Positions 39,295 through 48,685 of a DNA stretch of 64,000 bases are shown piece by piece (within the stretch, counting starts at the first letter, position 1; the number at the start of each line of letters is the position of its first letter). This stretch comes from Kineosporia aurantiaca JCM 3230 (lineage in GTDB: Bacteria > Actinomycetota > Actinomycetes > Actinomycetales > Kineosporiaceae). The stretch lies in NCBI GenBank assembly GCA_000719025.1, contig JODP01000014.1:100384-164383 (forward strand), given 5' to 3'. The position numbers and the translations under genes were made by a program. The notes below the pieces were generated by a model. The model saw only the letters and a program-made list of their open reading frames with translations. It was not told the DNA's origin and did not search any database.

Positions 39295-41649
39295 TCAGGC
39301 GTTCAGGGCCTCGGGCAGGGTGGCCTCGTGCGAGGCCCGGAGCTCGGCCAGCGACAGGGAGAACCGGCCGGACACGGTCAGCGCGTCGCCGCCGGTCGAG
39401 CCGAGCTCCACCACCGGCACCTGGCTGGTGCGGCAGGCCTCGGTGAACTGCTCCACGGCCTCCGGCTTCACCGCGACCACGGCGCGGGCCGTGGACTCGG
39501 AGAAGAGCAGGGTGAACGCGTCCACCCCGTCCCGCTCGCCGGCCGCCTCGAGCGACACCGAGGCACCCACGCCGAAGCGCAGACTGGCCTCGACCAGGGC
39601 CTGGGCCAGACCACCGTCGGAGAGGTCGTGCGCGGCGACGACCAGGCCGTTGTCCGCGGCCGAGGCCATCACCGAGGCCAGGGCCCGCTCGGCCTCCAGG
39701 TCCACCGCGGGCGGCAGGCCGCCCAGGTGCTCGTGCTGCGACCAGGCCCACTCGGACCCGCCGAACTCGGCCTTGGTGGTGCCCAGCAGGAACAGCTGGG
39801 CCCCGGCCTCCCGCCAGCCGGACGACGTCCGCTTGGCCACGTCCTGCAGGATGCCGAGCACCCCGACCACCGGGGTGGGGTGGATCGCGGTGCTGCCGGT
39901 CTGGTTGTAGAGACTGACGTTGCCGCCGGTCACCGGGATGCCGAGCTGCTGGCAGCCGTCGGCCAGACCACGCACGGCCTCGGCGAACTGCCACATCACG
40001 GCCGGGTCTTCCGGGGAGCCGAAGTTCAGGCAGTCGGTCACCGCGAGCGGGCGGCCGCCGGCCACCCCGACGTTGCGGTACGCCTCGGCCAGGGCCAGCT
40101 GGGCCCCGGTGTACGGGTCGAGCGCGGCGAAACGCTGGTTGCAGTCGGTGGCGATGGCGACCCCGAGGCCGCTCTCCTCATCGACCCGCAGCACCCCCGC
40201 GTCGTCCGGCATGGCCTGGGCGGTGTTGCCCTGGACGTACCGGTCGTACTGGGCGGTGACCCAGGCCCGGCTGCTCAGGTTCGGCGTGCCGGCCATCTTC
40301 ACGACCAGCTCGCCCAGCTCGTCCTCCGACGGCCGGTGCAGGTGGTCCGGGGTGTTCGCCTGACGCACGTCCATCCAGTCCGGACGGGCGTAGGGACGCT
40401 CGTAGACCGGGCCGTCATGGGCGACACTGCGCGGCGGCACGTCGACGATGGTCTCGCCGTGCCAGAGCACGACCAGCCGGCCGGTCTCGGTCACCTCGCC
40501 CATCACCGTGGCCTCGACGTCCCACCGGCTGGTGATCGCGATGAAGCCGGGCAGGTCCTCCGGCCGGACCACGGCCATCATCCGTTCCTGCGACTCGCTC
40601 ATCAGGATCTCTTCCGGGGCGAGCGTGGAGTCGCGCAGCGGCGCCCGGTCCAGGTGGACCAGCATGCCGCCGTCGCCGTTGCTCGCCAGCTCGGAGAACG
40701 CGCAGCTCAGGCCGGCCGCCCCGAGGTCCTGGATGCCCTGCACGACATCGGCCCTGAACAGGTCGAGGCAGCACTCGATCAGCACCTTCTCGGCGAACGG
40801 GTCGCCCACCTGCACGGCCGGGCGCTTGGTCGGGCCGCCCTCGGTGAAGGTGTCGCTGGCCAGGATGCTGGCCCCGCCGATGCCGTCGCCGCCGGTGCGG
40901 GCGCCGAACAGGATGACCAGGTTGCCGTTGCCCCGGGCGTTGGCCAGGTGGATGTCCTCGTGCCGCAGGGTGCCCACGGCCAGGGCGTTGACCAGCGGGT
41001 TGCCCTGGTAGCAGGGGTCGAACGAGACCTCGCCGCCGATGTTCGGCAGGCCCAGGCAGTTGCCGTAGCCGCCGATGCCCGCGACGATCCCGGGCAGCAC
41101 CCGCTGGGTGTCCGGGTGGTCGAGGGCGCCGAAGCGCAGCGGGTCCATCACCGCGACCGGGCGGGCGCCCATCGAGATGATGTCCCGGACGATGCCGCCG
41201 ACCCCGGTGGCCGCCCCCTGGTAGGGCTCGACGTAGCTGGGGTGGTTGTGGCTCTCCACCTTGAAGGTGACCGCCCAGCCCTGGCCGATGTCGACCACGC
41301 CGGCGTTCTCGCCGATCCCGACCAGCAGGTGCTCGCGCATCTCGGGGGTGGTCTTGTCGCCGAACTGGCGCAGGTGCACCTTGCTCGACTTGTAGGAGCA
41401 GTGCTCGCTCCACATCACCGAGTACATCGCCAGTTCGGAGCCGGTGGGACGGCGGTCGAGGATCTTGCGGACCGCCTCGTACTCGTCGGCCTTCATCCCG
41501 AGCGCGGCCCAGGGCTGCTCGACGTCCGGAGTCCGGTGGGCCTTGTCGACCGTGTCGAGGGCCTCTCGCTGAGCCGGGGTCAGGCCCACGGTCTGGTCGA
41601 GAGAGGCGTCGAAGTCCTCGCCGTAGGTGTTGACGCTGTCGCTGGTCAC
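39295..41649 (-). CDS. purL: Phosphoribosylformylglycinamidine synthase, large subunit
   Basis: Small-type PurL of 784 residues that works with PurQ and PurS to amidate FGAR (fourth step of purine synthesis). Landmarks: MYSVMWSEHCSYKSSKVHL, FKVESHNHPSYVEPYQGAAT, DIISMGARPVAVMD, GGYGNCLGLPNIGGEV, VQGIQDLGAAGLSCAFSE, and in the second half DCLNFGSPEDPAVMWQF and AAHDLSDGGLAQALVE. GTG 41649 overlaps the purQ stop (GTGA). The open frame continues upstream into purQ but that part is not coding. Confidence 0.95.
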   Translation of the reverse strand: MTSDSVNTYGEDFDASLDQTVGLTPAQREALDTVDKAHRTPDVEQPWAALGMKADEYEAVRKILDRRPTGSELAMYSVMWSEHCSYKSSKVHLRQFGDKTTPEMREHLLVGIGENAGVVDIGQGWAVTFKVESHNHPSYVEPYQGAATGVGGIVRDIISMGARPVAVMDPLRFGALDHPDTQRVLPGIVAGIGGYGNCLGLPNIGGEVSFDPCYQGNPLVNALAVGTLRHEDIHLANARGNGNLVILFGARTGGDGIGGASILASDTFTEGGPTKRPAVQVGDPFAEKVLIECCLDLFRADVVQGIQDLGAAGLSCAFSELASNGDGGMLVHLDRAPLRDSTLAPEEILMSESQERMMAVVRPEDLPGFIAITSRWDVEATVMGEVTETGRLVVLWHGETIVDVPPRSVAHDGPVYERPYARPDWMDVRQANTPDHLHRPSEDELGELVVKMAGTPNLSSRAWVTAQYDRYVQGNTAQAMPDDAGVLRVDEESGLGVAIATDCNQRFAALDPYTGAQLALAEAYRNVGVAGGRPLAVTDCLNFGSPEDPAVMWQFAEAVRGLADGCQQLGIPVTGGNVSLYNQTGSTAIHPTPVVGVLGILQDVAKRTSSGWREAGAQLFLLGTTKAEFGGSEWAWSQHEHLGGLPPAVDLEAERALASVMASAADNGLVVAAHDLSDGGLAQALVEASLRFGVGASVSLEAAGERDGVDAFTLLFSESTARAVVAVKPEAVEQFTEACRTSQVPVVELGSTGGDALTVSGRFSLSLAELRASHEATLPEALNA

Positions 41650-42347
41650 GCGGAGAGCACTCCCTGCAGTGCGCTGGTGAAGAAGGCCAGGCCGTCGGTG
41701 CCGTCGTTGGCCTCCGGGCCGTAACCGGCCTCGGTGGCGTGTTCCGGGTGCGGCATCAGGCCGACGACGGTGCCGGAGGCGTTGCTGACCCCGGCGATGT
41801 CGCGGTACGAGCCGTTCGGGTTGACCTCGAGATAGCGGGCGACCACGCGCCCCTCCCCCTCGAGGAAGTCGAGCGTGGGCTCGTCGGCGATGAAGCCGCC
41901 CTCGCCGTTCTTCAGCGGGATGACGATCTCGGCCCCGTCGGCGTAGCCGTTGGTCCAGGTGGTGCTGGTGCGCTCGATCCGCAGCTTCTGGTCGCGGCAG
42001 ACGAACTGCTGCTTCTCGTTGCGGACCAGGGCGCCGGGCAGCAGGTGCGACTCGCACAGCACCTGGAAGCCGTTGCAGATGCCGAGCACCGGCAGGCCGG
42101 GCGCGACCTGGTCGGGCGGGCCGGCCAGCTTGGTGATCTCGTTCATCACCGGGGCGAACCGGGCGATCGCGCCGCAGCGCAGGTAGTCGCCGTAGGAGAA
42201 GCCGCCGGGCAGGACCACCGCGTCGACCCGCTTGAGGTCGGAGTCGCCGTGCCAGAGCGGGACCGGGGTGCCGCCGGCGATCTTCACGGCCCGCAGGGCA
42301 TCCCGGTCGTCGAGGCTGCCGGGGAAGGTGACCACACCGATCCGCAT
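41646..42347 (-). CDS. purQ: Phosphoribosylformylglycinamidine synthase, glutaminase subunit
   Basis: Class I glutamine amidotransferase of 233 residues supplying ammonia to PurL. It starts MRIGVVTFPGSLDDRDALRA, with nucleophile Cys in LGICNGFQVLCESHLLPGAL and the His-x-Glu pair in MPHPEHATE. ATG 42347 has CGGAG upstream; a GTG at 42353 overlaps the purS stop and is also possible. Middle gene of purS-purQ-purL. Confidence 0.95.
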   Translation of the reverse strand: MRIGVVTFPGSLDDRDALRAVKIAGGTPVPLWHGDSDLKRVDAVVLPGGFSYGDYLRCGAIARFAPVMNEITKLAGPPDQVAPGLPVLGICNGFQVLCESHLLPGALVRNEKQQFVCRDQKLRIERTSTTWTNGYADGAEIVIPLKNGEGGFIADEPTLDFLEGEGRVVARYLEVNPNGSYRDIAGVSNASGTVVGLMPHPEHATEAGYGPEANDGTDGLAFFTSALQGVLSA

Positions 42348-42349
42348 GG

Positions 42350-42598
42350 TCACTCCGCTGCGCGGACGGCGACGACGTCCTCGATCACCGGGTTGGACAG
42401 CAGCGTCTGCGCGGCCTCCCGGGCGCGGTCGAGAACCGCCTGGTCGACCTCGCCCTCGACCTCGAGCTCGAACCGCTTGCCCTGCCGGGCCCCGGCGAAC
42501 TCGGCGAACCCGAGCCGGGCGAGAGCTCCGACGACCGCCTTGCCCTGCGGATCGAGGATCTCGGGCTTCGGCATGACGTCGATCACGACGCGACCCAT
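42350..42598 (-). CDS. purS: Phosphoribosylformylglycinamidine synthase subunit PurS
   Basis: Bridging subunit of 82 residues that docks PurQ to PurL. It has the pattern VVIDVMPKPEILDPQGKAVV, ALARLGFAEFAGARQGKRFE and a conserved end LLSNPVIEDVVAVRA. First gene of the purSQL operon, 95 bp downstream of the guanine deaminase gene on the same strand, so read-through from the catabolic genes is possible. Confidence 0.95.
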   Translation of the reverse strand: MGRVVIDVMPKPEILDPQGKAVVGALARLGFAEFAGARQGKRFELEVEGEVDQAVLDRAREAAQTLLSNPVIEDVVAVRAAE

Positions 42599-42693
42599 GA
42601 CGTGTGCTCCCTAGCTGGAGAGGTGGGCTGATGCTGCGTCAGACGCTACCTGACACCACCGACACGATTCGCATCGTGCCCGGTCAGCCCCGT

Positions 42694-43164
42694 TCAGTAG
42701 TCGGTGCGATCGGCCTTGGCACTCCAGTGCTTGAAGGGCAGCGTGGCGCCCTCCAGAGCCACCTGGTCCAGGCTCAGTGGCCAGTCCGCCGGATCGTTCT
42801 GGAACACCTCGTAGAACGCCCGGTCGTCGAAGCCGGCGGCGGCCGCGTCGTGCCGGTCGGCGGCGTAGATGATCCGGTCCACCCGGGACCAGAGGGCCGA
42901 GGCGAAGCACATCGGGCAGGGCTCGCAGGAGGCGACCAGGAGGCAGCCGTCCAGCTTGAACGTCCCCAGGGCCTGGCAGGCCGCGCGGATCGCGACCACC
43001 TCGGCGTGGGCGGTCGGGTCGAGCGTAGGCGTCACCTGGTTGACGCCGGTGGCCACCAACTCTCCGTCCCGCACGATCAGGGCCCCGAACGGGCCGCCGC
43101 CGCTGGTCACGTTGTCCGCCGCCAGGGCCACCGCCTGGTTCAGCCAATCGGTCTCACTGGCCAT
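42694..43164 (-). CDS. Guanine deaminase-type cytidine-deaminase-fold enzyme
   Basis: Zinc nucleobase deaminase of 156 residues, most like GuaD, which turns guanine into xanthine. Zinc and catalytic residues are in PTAHAEVVAIRAAC (His and Glu) and SCEPCPMCFASAL (two Cys). N-terminal GGGPFGALIVRDGELV and the C-terminal RAFYEVFQNDPADWPL helix fit GuaD rather than TadA. ATG 43164 follows GAGAGGTG. It lies 2 bp after the fused xanthine dehydrogenase gene, so its product xanthine would feed that enzyme. Confidence 0.87.
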   Translation of the reverse strand: MASETDWLNQAVALAADNVTSGGGPFGALIVRDGELVATGVNQVTPTLDPTAHAEVVAIRAACQALGTFKLDGCLLVASCEPCPMCFASALWSRVDRIIYAADRHDAAAAGFDDRAFYEVFQNDPADWPLSLDQVALEGATLPFKHWSAKADRTDY

Positions 43165-43166
43165 GA

Positions 43167-46100
43167 TCACCTCTCGGTTCGGTCGAGTTGTTCCCAGATC
43201 CGGTCTCGGCTCAGGGGCAGCTCGGGGTAACGGATTCCGGTGGCCGAACGCAGCGCGTTGGCCAGGGCCGGGGCCACCGGGTTGAACGGGCTCTCGCTCA
43301 TCGACTTGGCCCCCATCGGGCCGAGCCGGTCGTGGGTGTCGGCGAAGATCACCTCGGTGAGCGGGATGTCGGCCATCGTGGGCAGGTGGTAGCCGCGGAA
43401 GGTGGCGGTGCTGACCTGGCCGGTGCCGTCCACGTCGACGTGTTCGAACATCGCCGCGCCGAGGGCCTGGGCGGTACCGCCCTCGATCTGCCCCCGGCAC
43501 TGCATCGGATTGACCACGGTACCGGCATCCGCTGCCTGAACGCTCTTGAGAAAGGCGATCTCACCGCTGGCCGGGTCCACGGCGATCCGGAAACCGTGCA
43601 CGTTGAACGCAATCGAGCGGGGCGATCCGCCGGATCGGCCGGTTCCTACTGCGGTTGAATGAGGGACGCTGGTGAGCTTCTGTTTGAGGTCGGTGGCGGC
43701 CCGCACCACCGCCGAACCCGCAACCACGATGCCGGTGGAGCCGAACGCGCCGGTGTCGTAACGGACGACATCGGTATCGGACTGTCTCAGCCGGACCGAG
43801 CTCACCGGACAGCTCAGCACCTCCGCCGCCAATTGCCGCAGCGCCGTGCTGGTTCCGTTCCCGAACTCCGCCGTGCCGACGTTCAGCTCGAAGCTGCCAT
43901 CGTCCAGCCGCCGGATCGTGGCCTCGCTGTGATGACCCCGGGGCGGGATCGTGTCGATCATCGAGAGCGCCATCCCGCTGCCGACCAGCCAACCCTCAGG
44001 AGCCTCGGTCCGATCATCGGCGAGAGCATTCCTCACGGCCTCAAGACACTGATCGGCGCCGTGGCTGCCGTACTCCACGTCGTGGTCGTCCTCGCTGGTG
44101 GAGACCATCCGGTCGCCGGGCCGGACCAGGTTGATCTCCCGCATCCGGAACGGGTCGATACCCAGCTCCCGGGCCAGCTCGTCGATCGAGGACTCGACCG
44201 CGAAGATCAGCTGACTCAGCCCGTACCCACGAAACGCCCCGGACGGAACGGTATTCGTGTAGACCGCGTAGCCGTCCACCCGCTTGGCCGGGCACCGGTA
44301 CACCGAGATGGACTCGTTGCAGCCGTGGAAGAGCACCCCCGGCGCATGATTTCCGTAGGCCCCGGTATTACTGAGCACATCCAGCTCGATCGCGGTCAGC
44401 GTCCCGTCCTTCTTGGCCCCGACCTTGATCCTGATCCGCATCGGATGCCGCGTGGTCGACGCCGTGAACTGCTCGGACCGGGTGAACTCGAGCTGCACCG
44501 GACGCCCGGTCCGCAGCGTGGCCAGCGCGGCCACATCCTCCACCAGCATCTCCTGCTTGCCCCCAAAGCCTCCGCCGACCCGCTCGCAGAGCACCCGAAC
44601 CTGGTCTTCCGGCAGGCCGAGCACGTAGGCCAGGGCGGTGCGGGTGAGGAAGGGGGTCTGAGTGCTGGTCCGCACGGTCAGCCGCCCCTGCTCATCCGTC
44701 CAGGCCACACAGCCGTGCGTCTCCAGATGAGCATGCTGCACCCGCTGCGTCCGGAAAACGTTCTCGTAGACCACATCCGCCTCGGCGAACCCGGCCTCCC
44801 CGTCACCGATCCGGCCGTGTACCTCCGCCACCACGTTGTTCTCCGCCCGCGCCACCCCTTGCTCCGGAGTGCGGTCCGCGTGCAGCAGCGGAGCCCCGGG
44901 CCGCATCGCCTCCTCTGGATCGAAAACCGCATCTCTTGTGGCATAATCGACCACAAGGCAACGGATTCCCTCTTCCGCTGCGGCCACCGATTCAGCGATG
45001 ACAGCGGCCACCCGCTGCCCCTTGAACCGCACTCGCCGGTCGAAAACCAGGGTGTCCCAGGGATCGTCGCTCAGGCTTTCGTGGCGGCCGGTGGAGAACA
45101 GGACGGGAGGCGAGTCTTCATACGTGAGCACGCTGACGACGCCGGGCACAGCGAGTGTGGCGGTGGTGTCGATCGCGCGGATATCGGCGTGGGCGTGGGG
45201 GGATCGGGCCAGGACGCAGTGCAGGAGACCGGGTGGGGTCTGGTCCGGGGCGTCGAGGGTGAAGCGGGCCTGACCGGTGACGATGCCGTGGGTGGCGGGG
45301 GCGGGGAGGTTGCGGCCTACCGCTGTGCGGGCTCGTTGGGTTGGGCGAGTTGGTTGGGCTGGGCGGGCTGGCTGGGCTGGGCGGGCTGAGCGGCTCGGTG
45401 GGGTTGGGCGGCCTGGTTGGGTCGGTTGGGCAGTGGCCATCTGGTTCGGGGCGGCCGGGGCGCTGCTTAGGTGGGCGGCAGCTGAATCTGGGGTGGCCTT
45501 CGAACCAGCGACACTTGCGCCCGGGGCGGCCACCGAATCAGCACTACTTGCCATCGGAGTGGCCACCGATCCAGCACCGCTCACGCCTGGAGCAGACAGC
45601 AAGCCAGTCCCACTCAGATCTGGAACAGGCACTACGTCAGTGCCACTCACCGATGGAGTGGCGGTCGGGGCGGCGTTCCTCACGTCCGTGACGAGCACCG
45701 AATCAGCGCCACTCACGCCCGGGACGGCAACTGAATCAGTACCGCTCACCACCGGCACGGCCACCGATCCAGCACCGCTCACGTCCGGAGCAGGAACCGA
45801 GTCGGATCCACTCGCAAGCGAATCCGTTCCGCTGACCACCGGAGCGGTCACCAAGCCGTCACTGCCCACGCTTGGAGCAGACACTGGATTCCCGCGGTCC
45901 GCAGTTGAGCCAGTTTTGAAACCAGGAACATCCGAGTCTCGGCCTGGAGAAGCACCGTTCAACGCCGAAACTTCATCCTGGTCCACGTTGCAAACCCCAG
46001 CGACGGCGTCGCGGATGGAGCGGTAGCCCGTGCAGCGGCAGAGGTTTCCCTTGAGCGAGCGGGGGAGGTCGCTCAGCTGAGCTTCGTTCATGGCCGCAAC

Positions 46101-46421
46101 GCTCATCATCATCCCAGCGGTGCAGAATCCGCACTGGAATCCTTGAGCCTCGGCGAACTTTCGCTGGACGGGGTGAAGGTCTTCCGAGGCGGCGAGGCCC
46201 TCGATGGTGGTGACGTCGCGGCCGGCGGCGCGCTGGGCCGGGTAGAGGCAGGAGTGCACGGGGCGGCCGTCGACGTGGACGGTGCAGGCGCCGCAGTCGC
46301 CCGCGTCGCAGCCCTTCTTCACGCCGGTCCAGCCCGCGCTGCGCAGGTAGGTGCGTAGGCATTGGCCGGGGGCGGGTGGGTCGGTGAAGGACTTGCCGTT
46401 GACCGAGATCTCGTAGCTCAT
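43167..46421 (-). CDS. Xanthine dehydrogenase, fused [2Fe-2S] and molybdenum subunits with repeat linker
   Basis: Protein of 1084 residues joining two subunits normally separate. Residues 1-150 are the [2Fe-2S] part: Cys38, 43, 46 and 58 (GCDAGDCGAC… HSC) and Cys97, 100, 128 and 130 (QCGFC… CRC). Residues ~370-1084 are the molybdopterin subunit: THGIVTGQARFTLD, VGGGFGGKQEMLVED, GAFRGYGLSQ, DTGAFGSTG and GAKSMSESPFNP with the candidate catalytic Glu. Between lie about 215 low-complexity residues including an 11-residue tandem repeat, then a Pro/Arg/Gln run. It would oxidise hypoxanthine/xanthine to urate with the FAD protein encoded upstream (ATGA overlap). ATG 46421 chosen. Confidence 0.9.
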   Translation of the reverse strand: MSYEISVNGKSFTDPPAPGQCLRTYLRSAGWTGVKKGCDAGDCGACTVHVDGRPVHSCLYPAQRAAGRDVTTIEGLAASEDLHPVQRKFAEAQGFQCGFCTAGMMMSVAAMNEAQLSDLPRSLKGNLCRCTGYRSIRDAVAGVCNVDQDEVSALNGASPGRDSDVPGFKTGSTADRGNPVSAPSVGSDGLVTAPVVSGTDSLASGSDSVPAPDVSGAGSVAVPVVSGTDSVAVPGVSGADSVLVTDVRNAAPTATPSVSGTDVVPVPDLSGTGLLSAPGVSGAGSVATPMASSADSVAAPGASVAGSKATPDSAAAHLSSAPAAPNQMATAQPTQPGRPTPPSRSARPAQPARPAQPTRPTQRARTAVGRNLPAPATHGIVTGQARFTLDAPDQTPPGLLHCVLARSPHAHADIRAIDTTATLAVPGVVSVLTYEDSPPVLFSTGRHESLSDDPWDTLVFDRRVRFKGQRVAAVIAESVAAAEEGIRCLVVDYATRDAVFDPEEAMRPGAPLLHADRTPEQGVARAENNVVAEVHGRIGDGEAGFAEADVVYENVFRTQRVQHAHLETHGCVAWTDEQGRLTVRTSTQTPFLTRTALAYVLGLPEDQVRVLCERVGGGFGGKQEMLVEDVAALATLRTGRPVQLEFTRSEQFTASTTRHPMRIRIKVGAKKDGTLTAIELDVLSNTGAYGNHAPGVLFHGCNESISVYRCPAKRVDGYAVYTNTVPSGAFRGYGLSQLIFAVESSIDELARELGIDPFRMREINLVRPGDRMVSTSEDDHDVEYGSHGADQCLEAVRNALADDRTEAPEGWLVGSGMALSMIDTIPPRGHHSEATIRRLDDGSFELNVGTAEFGNGTSTALRQLAAEVLSCPVSSVRLRQSDTDVVRYDTGAFGSTGIVVAGSAVVRAATDLKQKLTSVPHSTAVGTGRSGGSPRSIAFNVHGFRIAVDPASGEIAFLKSVQAADAGTVVNPMQCRGQIEGGTAQALGAAMFEHVDVDGTGQVSTATFRGYHLPTMADIPLTEVIFADTHDRLGPMGAKSMSESPFNPVAPALANALRSATGIRYPELPLSRDRIWEQLDRTER
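45489..45863 (-). repeat. 33-bp coding repeat array in xanthine dehydrogenase linker
   Basis: Roughly ten degenerate 33-bp units encode 11 residues of consensus SG(T/A)(D/G)SVAxPxV, e.g. SGAGSVAVPVV, SGTDSVAVPGV, SGAGSVATPMA (protein residues ~187-311). Units differ by many substitutions, so the array is old or diverged. Confidence 0.8.
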
Positions 46422-47221
46422 GCGGTCAGCTCCTGCCTGATCTCTTCGGCGAAGGTCAGGGTCAGGTGGCGGCGCCAGGTGGGGCGGCCGTGGACGTCGT
46501 CGTGCCACAGCTCGTCGGGTATGGCATCGAGGACGGCTTCTCGCACCTCAGGCTCGCTTGCTTCGTAGGAAAAGGTCAATTGTACGGGGTGTTTGACCGA
46601 GGCGGTGATGGTCAGGGTCCAGCCGTCGGGGTCGGTTCGGCCGATGAGGAGGGCGGCCGAGCGGCCGTAGGTGTTCAGCGACTGGCGACGGAAGGCGGTG
46701 CGGGCGGTGAGGGCGGAGGTGGGGAGGTGGATTGCGCGGAGCCATTCTCCCGGTCGGAGCACGTGACGGTTGTCCCCCACCACGAAATCCGCAGCTTTCA
46801 AGCGTCTCTCATTATTGCTTTCGCCCTGAATCAGGCAGGTTCCGTCGAGGGCGGCGGTGAGGGAGATCATCGGGCCGGCCGGCAGGGCGTTGCAGAGGTT
46901 TCCGCCGACCGTGGCCTCGTTCCAGATCTTGAAGGAGGCCAGGAAGGCGTCGCAGCACTGCTTGATCAGCGGCTCGATCGTCCAGGTGTCCGGCGTCCGC
47001 CATTCGTACAGTTCGGCGATGGTGCAGGTGGCCGCGATCTCCAGGCCGTCGTCCCGGACGACCAAGGCGGGCCAGTTGAGGGTGGTCAGGTCGAGGAGGC
47101 GGCGGACGGTGGGCTGGGGTTCGGAGAACAGCCAGGTTCCGCCGGCGAGCCAGGCGTCGCCCTCTCGCCAGTCCCGCAGATCCGGATGGGGGACGAATTC
47201 CGAGACGGTGTTCAGGTCCAC
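46418..47221 (-). CDS. Xanthine dehydrogenase FAD-binding subunit
   Basis: FAD subunit (CoxM/XdhB type) of 267 residues. The flavin site is seen in DAWLAGGTWLFSEPQP and the TVGGNLCNALPAG motif; the CO_deh_flav C-terminal domain follows (FRRQSLNTYGRSAALLIGRT). It overlaps the downstream fused subunit by 4 bp and the upstream amidohydrolase by 10 bp. Electrons from the molybdenum site would pass via the Fe-S clusters to this flavin. Confidence 0.88.
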   Translation of the reverse strand: MDLNTVSEFVPHPDLRDWREGDAWLAGGTWLFSEPQPTVRRLLDLTTLNWPALVVRDDGLEIAATCTIAELYEWRTPDTWTIEPLIKQCCDAFLASFKIWNEATVGGNLCNALPAGPMISLTAALDGTCLIQGESNNERRLKAADFVVGDNRHVLRPGEWLRAIHLPTSALTARTAFRRQSLNTYGRSAALLIGRTDPDGWTLTITASVKHPVQLTFSYEASEPEVREAVLDAIPDELWHDDVHGRPTWRRHLTLTFAEEIRQELTA

Positions 47222-48564
47222 AGTCGCTCCGACACTCGCGCGAGTTCCTTTCGGGCTTTGGGCAAATGGACGTTGGTGGGCAGCCCGTCCCGAACCACGA
47301 ACTCGCCTCCGACCAGCAGGTGCCGGACCGATTTACGCGGGCCCAGCACCAGGGCCGCCACGGGGTCGCGAATGTCCTGGACGTCGTCTCCGGGCCAAAT
47401 GGCTATGTCTGCGCGCATTCCCGTTTCCAGGGCGCCGATGTCGTCGCGGCCCAGGCATTTTGCCCCGCCCACCGTCGCCAGGTCGAGAGCCTGGCGCACG
47501 GTCAGATTCGTCGGGTCCAGGGTTCGCTGGCGGCCGGTGAACAGGGCCTGGCGCATCTCGGTCATCAGGCCGCCGTCCTCGTTGCTGGCCACCCCGTCAA
47601 CTCCGAGCCCGACCGGGACGCCGGCTGCGAGGAGGTCACTCACCCGGCACATTCCGGCCGCCAGCCGGGCGTTGCTGGACGGGCAGTGCGCCACGCCGGT
47701 TCCGGCCTCTCCCAGCCGGGTCACCTCCGCGTCCTGGAAATGAATGCCGTGCGCGTACCAGACGTCCTCGGCCAGCCATCCCCATTCGGACATCAGGTCG
47801 AGCGGGCGGACCCCGAAGCGTTCGGCCACGGCCTGTTCCTCGTCGAGGGTCTCGGCCAGATGGGTGTGCAGCCGCAGGCCGAGACGCCTGGCCAGGTCGG
47901 CGGATTCGGTCATCAGCCGGGGCGTGACCGAGAACGGGGAGCAGGGGGCGACGGTCACGGTGATCCGCTCACCGTCGTGCAGCCGGGCGTGGACCGCCTC
48001 CGTACTGGCCAGGATGGCCTCGGTGTCCTCGACCACCTCGTCCGGCGGCAGGCCACCGGCGGACTCACCGAGATCCATCGATCCGCGGGCCAGGTGCAGC
48101 CGGATCCCGACCTGGTTCGCGGCCTCGGCGATCCGGTCGAAGACCTGGTCGTCGCCGCGCGGTACCAGGTAGTGATGGTCGGCGGCGGTCGTGCAGCCGG
48201 ACAGCGCCAGCTCGGTCAGGCCGACCAGGGCGGCCGCGTAGACGTCGTCCGGGTCGAGCCGGGCCCAGATCGGGTAGAGCTCGGTCAGCCAGCCGAACAG
48301 GGTCGAGTCGACCGCCCGGCCCCGCGTGGCCCACTGGTAGAGATGATGGTGGGTGTTCACCAGACCGGCGGTGAGGATGTCGCCTTCGACCCGGAAGACC
48401 CGGTCTCCGGGCTGGGCGGCGACGTCACCGACGTCCACAATTCGGCCGTCCCGGACCGCGACGTCTCCCGGCCACCGGGCACCCCGGATGACCAGTCGTT
48501 CGCTGCTCGGCGGTCCCACACCTGACTCAACCACCTCGTCGAGGCTACTGACCACCTGTTGCAA
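47212..48564 (-). CDS. 8-oxoguanine deaminase-like amidohydrolase (TRZ/ATZ family)
   Basis: Metal-dependent amidohydrolase of 450 residues. Metal ligands are NTHHHLYQW near the N-terminus, His in LHTHLAETLDEE, His in WYAHGIHF and Asp in GLGVDGVASNEDGG, the pattern of 8-oxoguanine deaminase, which makes urate from 8-oxoguanine. ADHHYLVPRGDD and CPSSNARLAAGMC support this group. The longest frame begins with TTG at 48564, with in-frame GTGs shortly after, so the start is uncertain by about ten codons. First gene of the purine catabolic operon. Confidence 0.85.
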   Translation of the reverse strand: MQQVVSSLDEVVESGVGPPSSERLVIRGARWPGDVAVRDGRIVDVGDVAAQPGDRVFRVEGDILTAGLVNTHHHLYQWATRGRAVDSTLFGWLTELYPIWARLDPDDVYAAALVGLTELALSGCTTAADHHYLVPRGDDQVFDRIAEAANQVGIRLHLARGSMDLGESAGGLPPDEVVEDTEAILASTEAVHARLHDGERITVTVAPCSPFSVTPRLMTESADLARRLGLRLHTHLAETLDEEQAVAERFGVRPLDLMSEWGWLAEDVWYAHGIHFQDAEVTRLGEAGTGVAHCPSSNARLAAGMCRVSDLLAAGVPVGLGVDGVASNEDGGLMTEMRQALFTGRQRTLDPTNLTVRQALDLATVGGAKCLGRDDIGALETGMRADIAIWPGDDVQDIRDPVAALVLGPRKSVRHLLVGGEFVVRDGLPTNVHLPKARKELARVSERLWT

Positions 48565-48685
48565 TCAGGTGTCACCGCGGGGTGAGTCGCGTGCCGTGCG
48601 TCACCAGCAGGACAGATCCGGGTGTCTCCGCCCGCGGCCTCGTGTCCTCGTGCATCGCCGAGCGGCCCGTGCCAGGGTGGACGGC

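Noticed and set aside
39328..41724. A 798-residue open frame on the plus strand
   Set aside because: It is the antisense shadow of purL/purQ, whose family motifs are unmistakable. The shadow is Gly/Val/Asp/His-rich with no motifs, as expected from GC-rich third positions.
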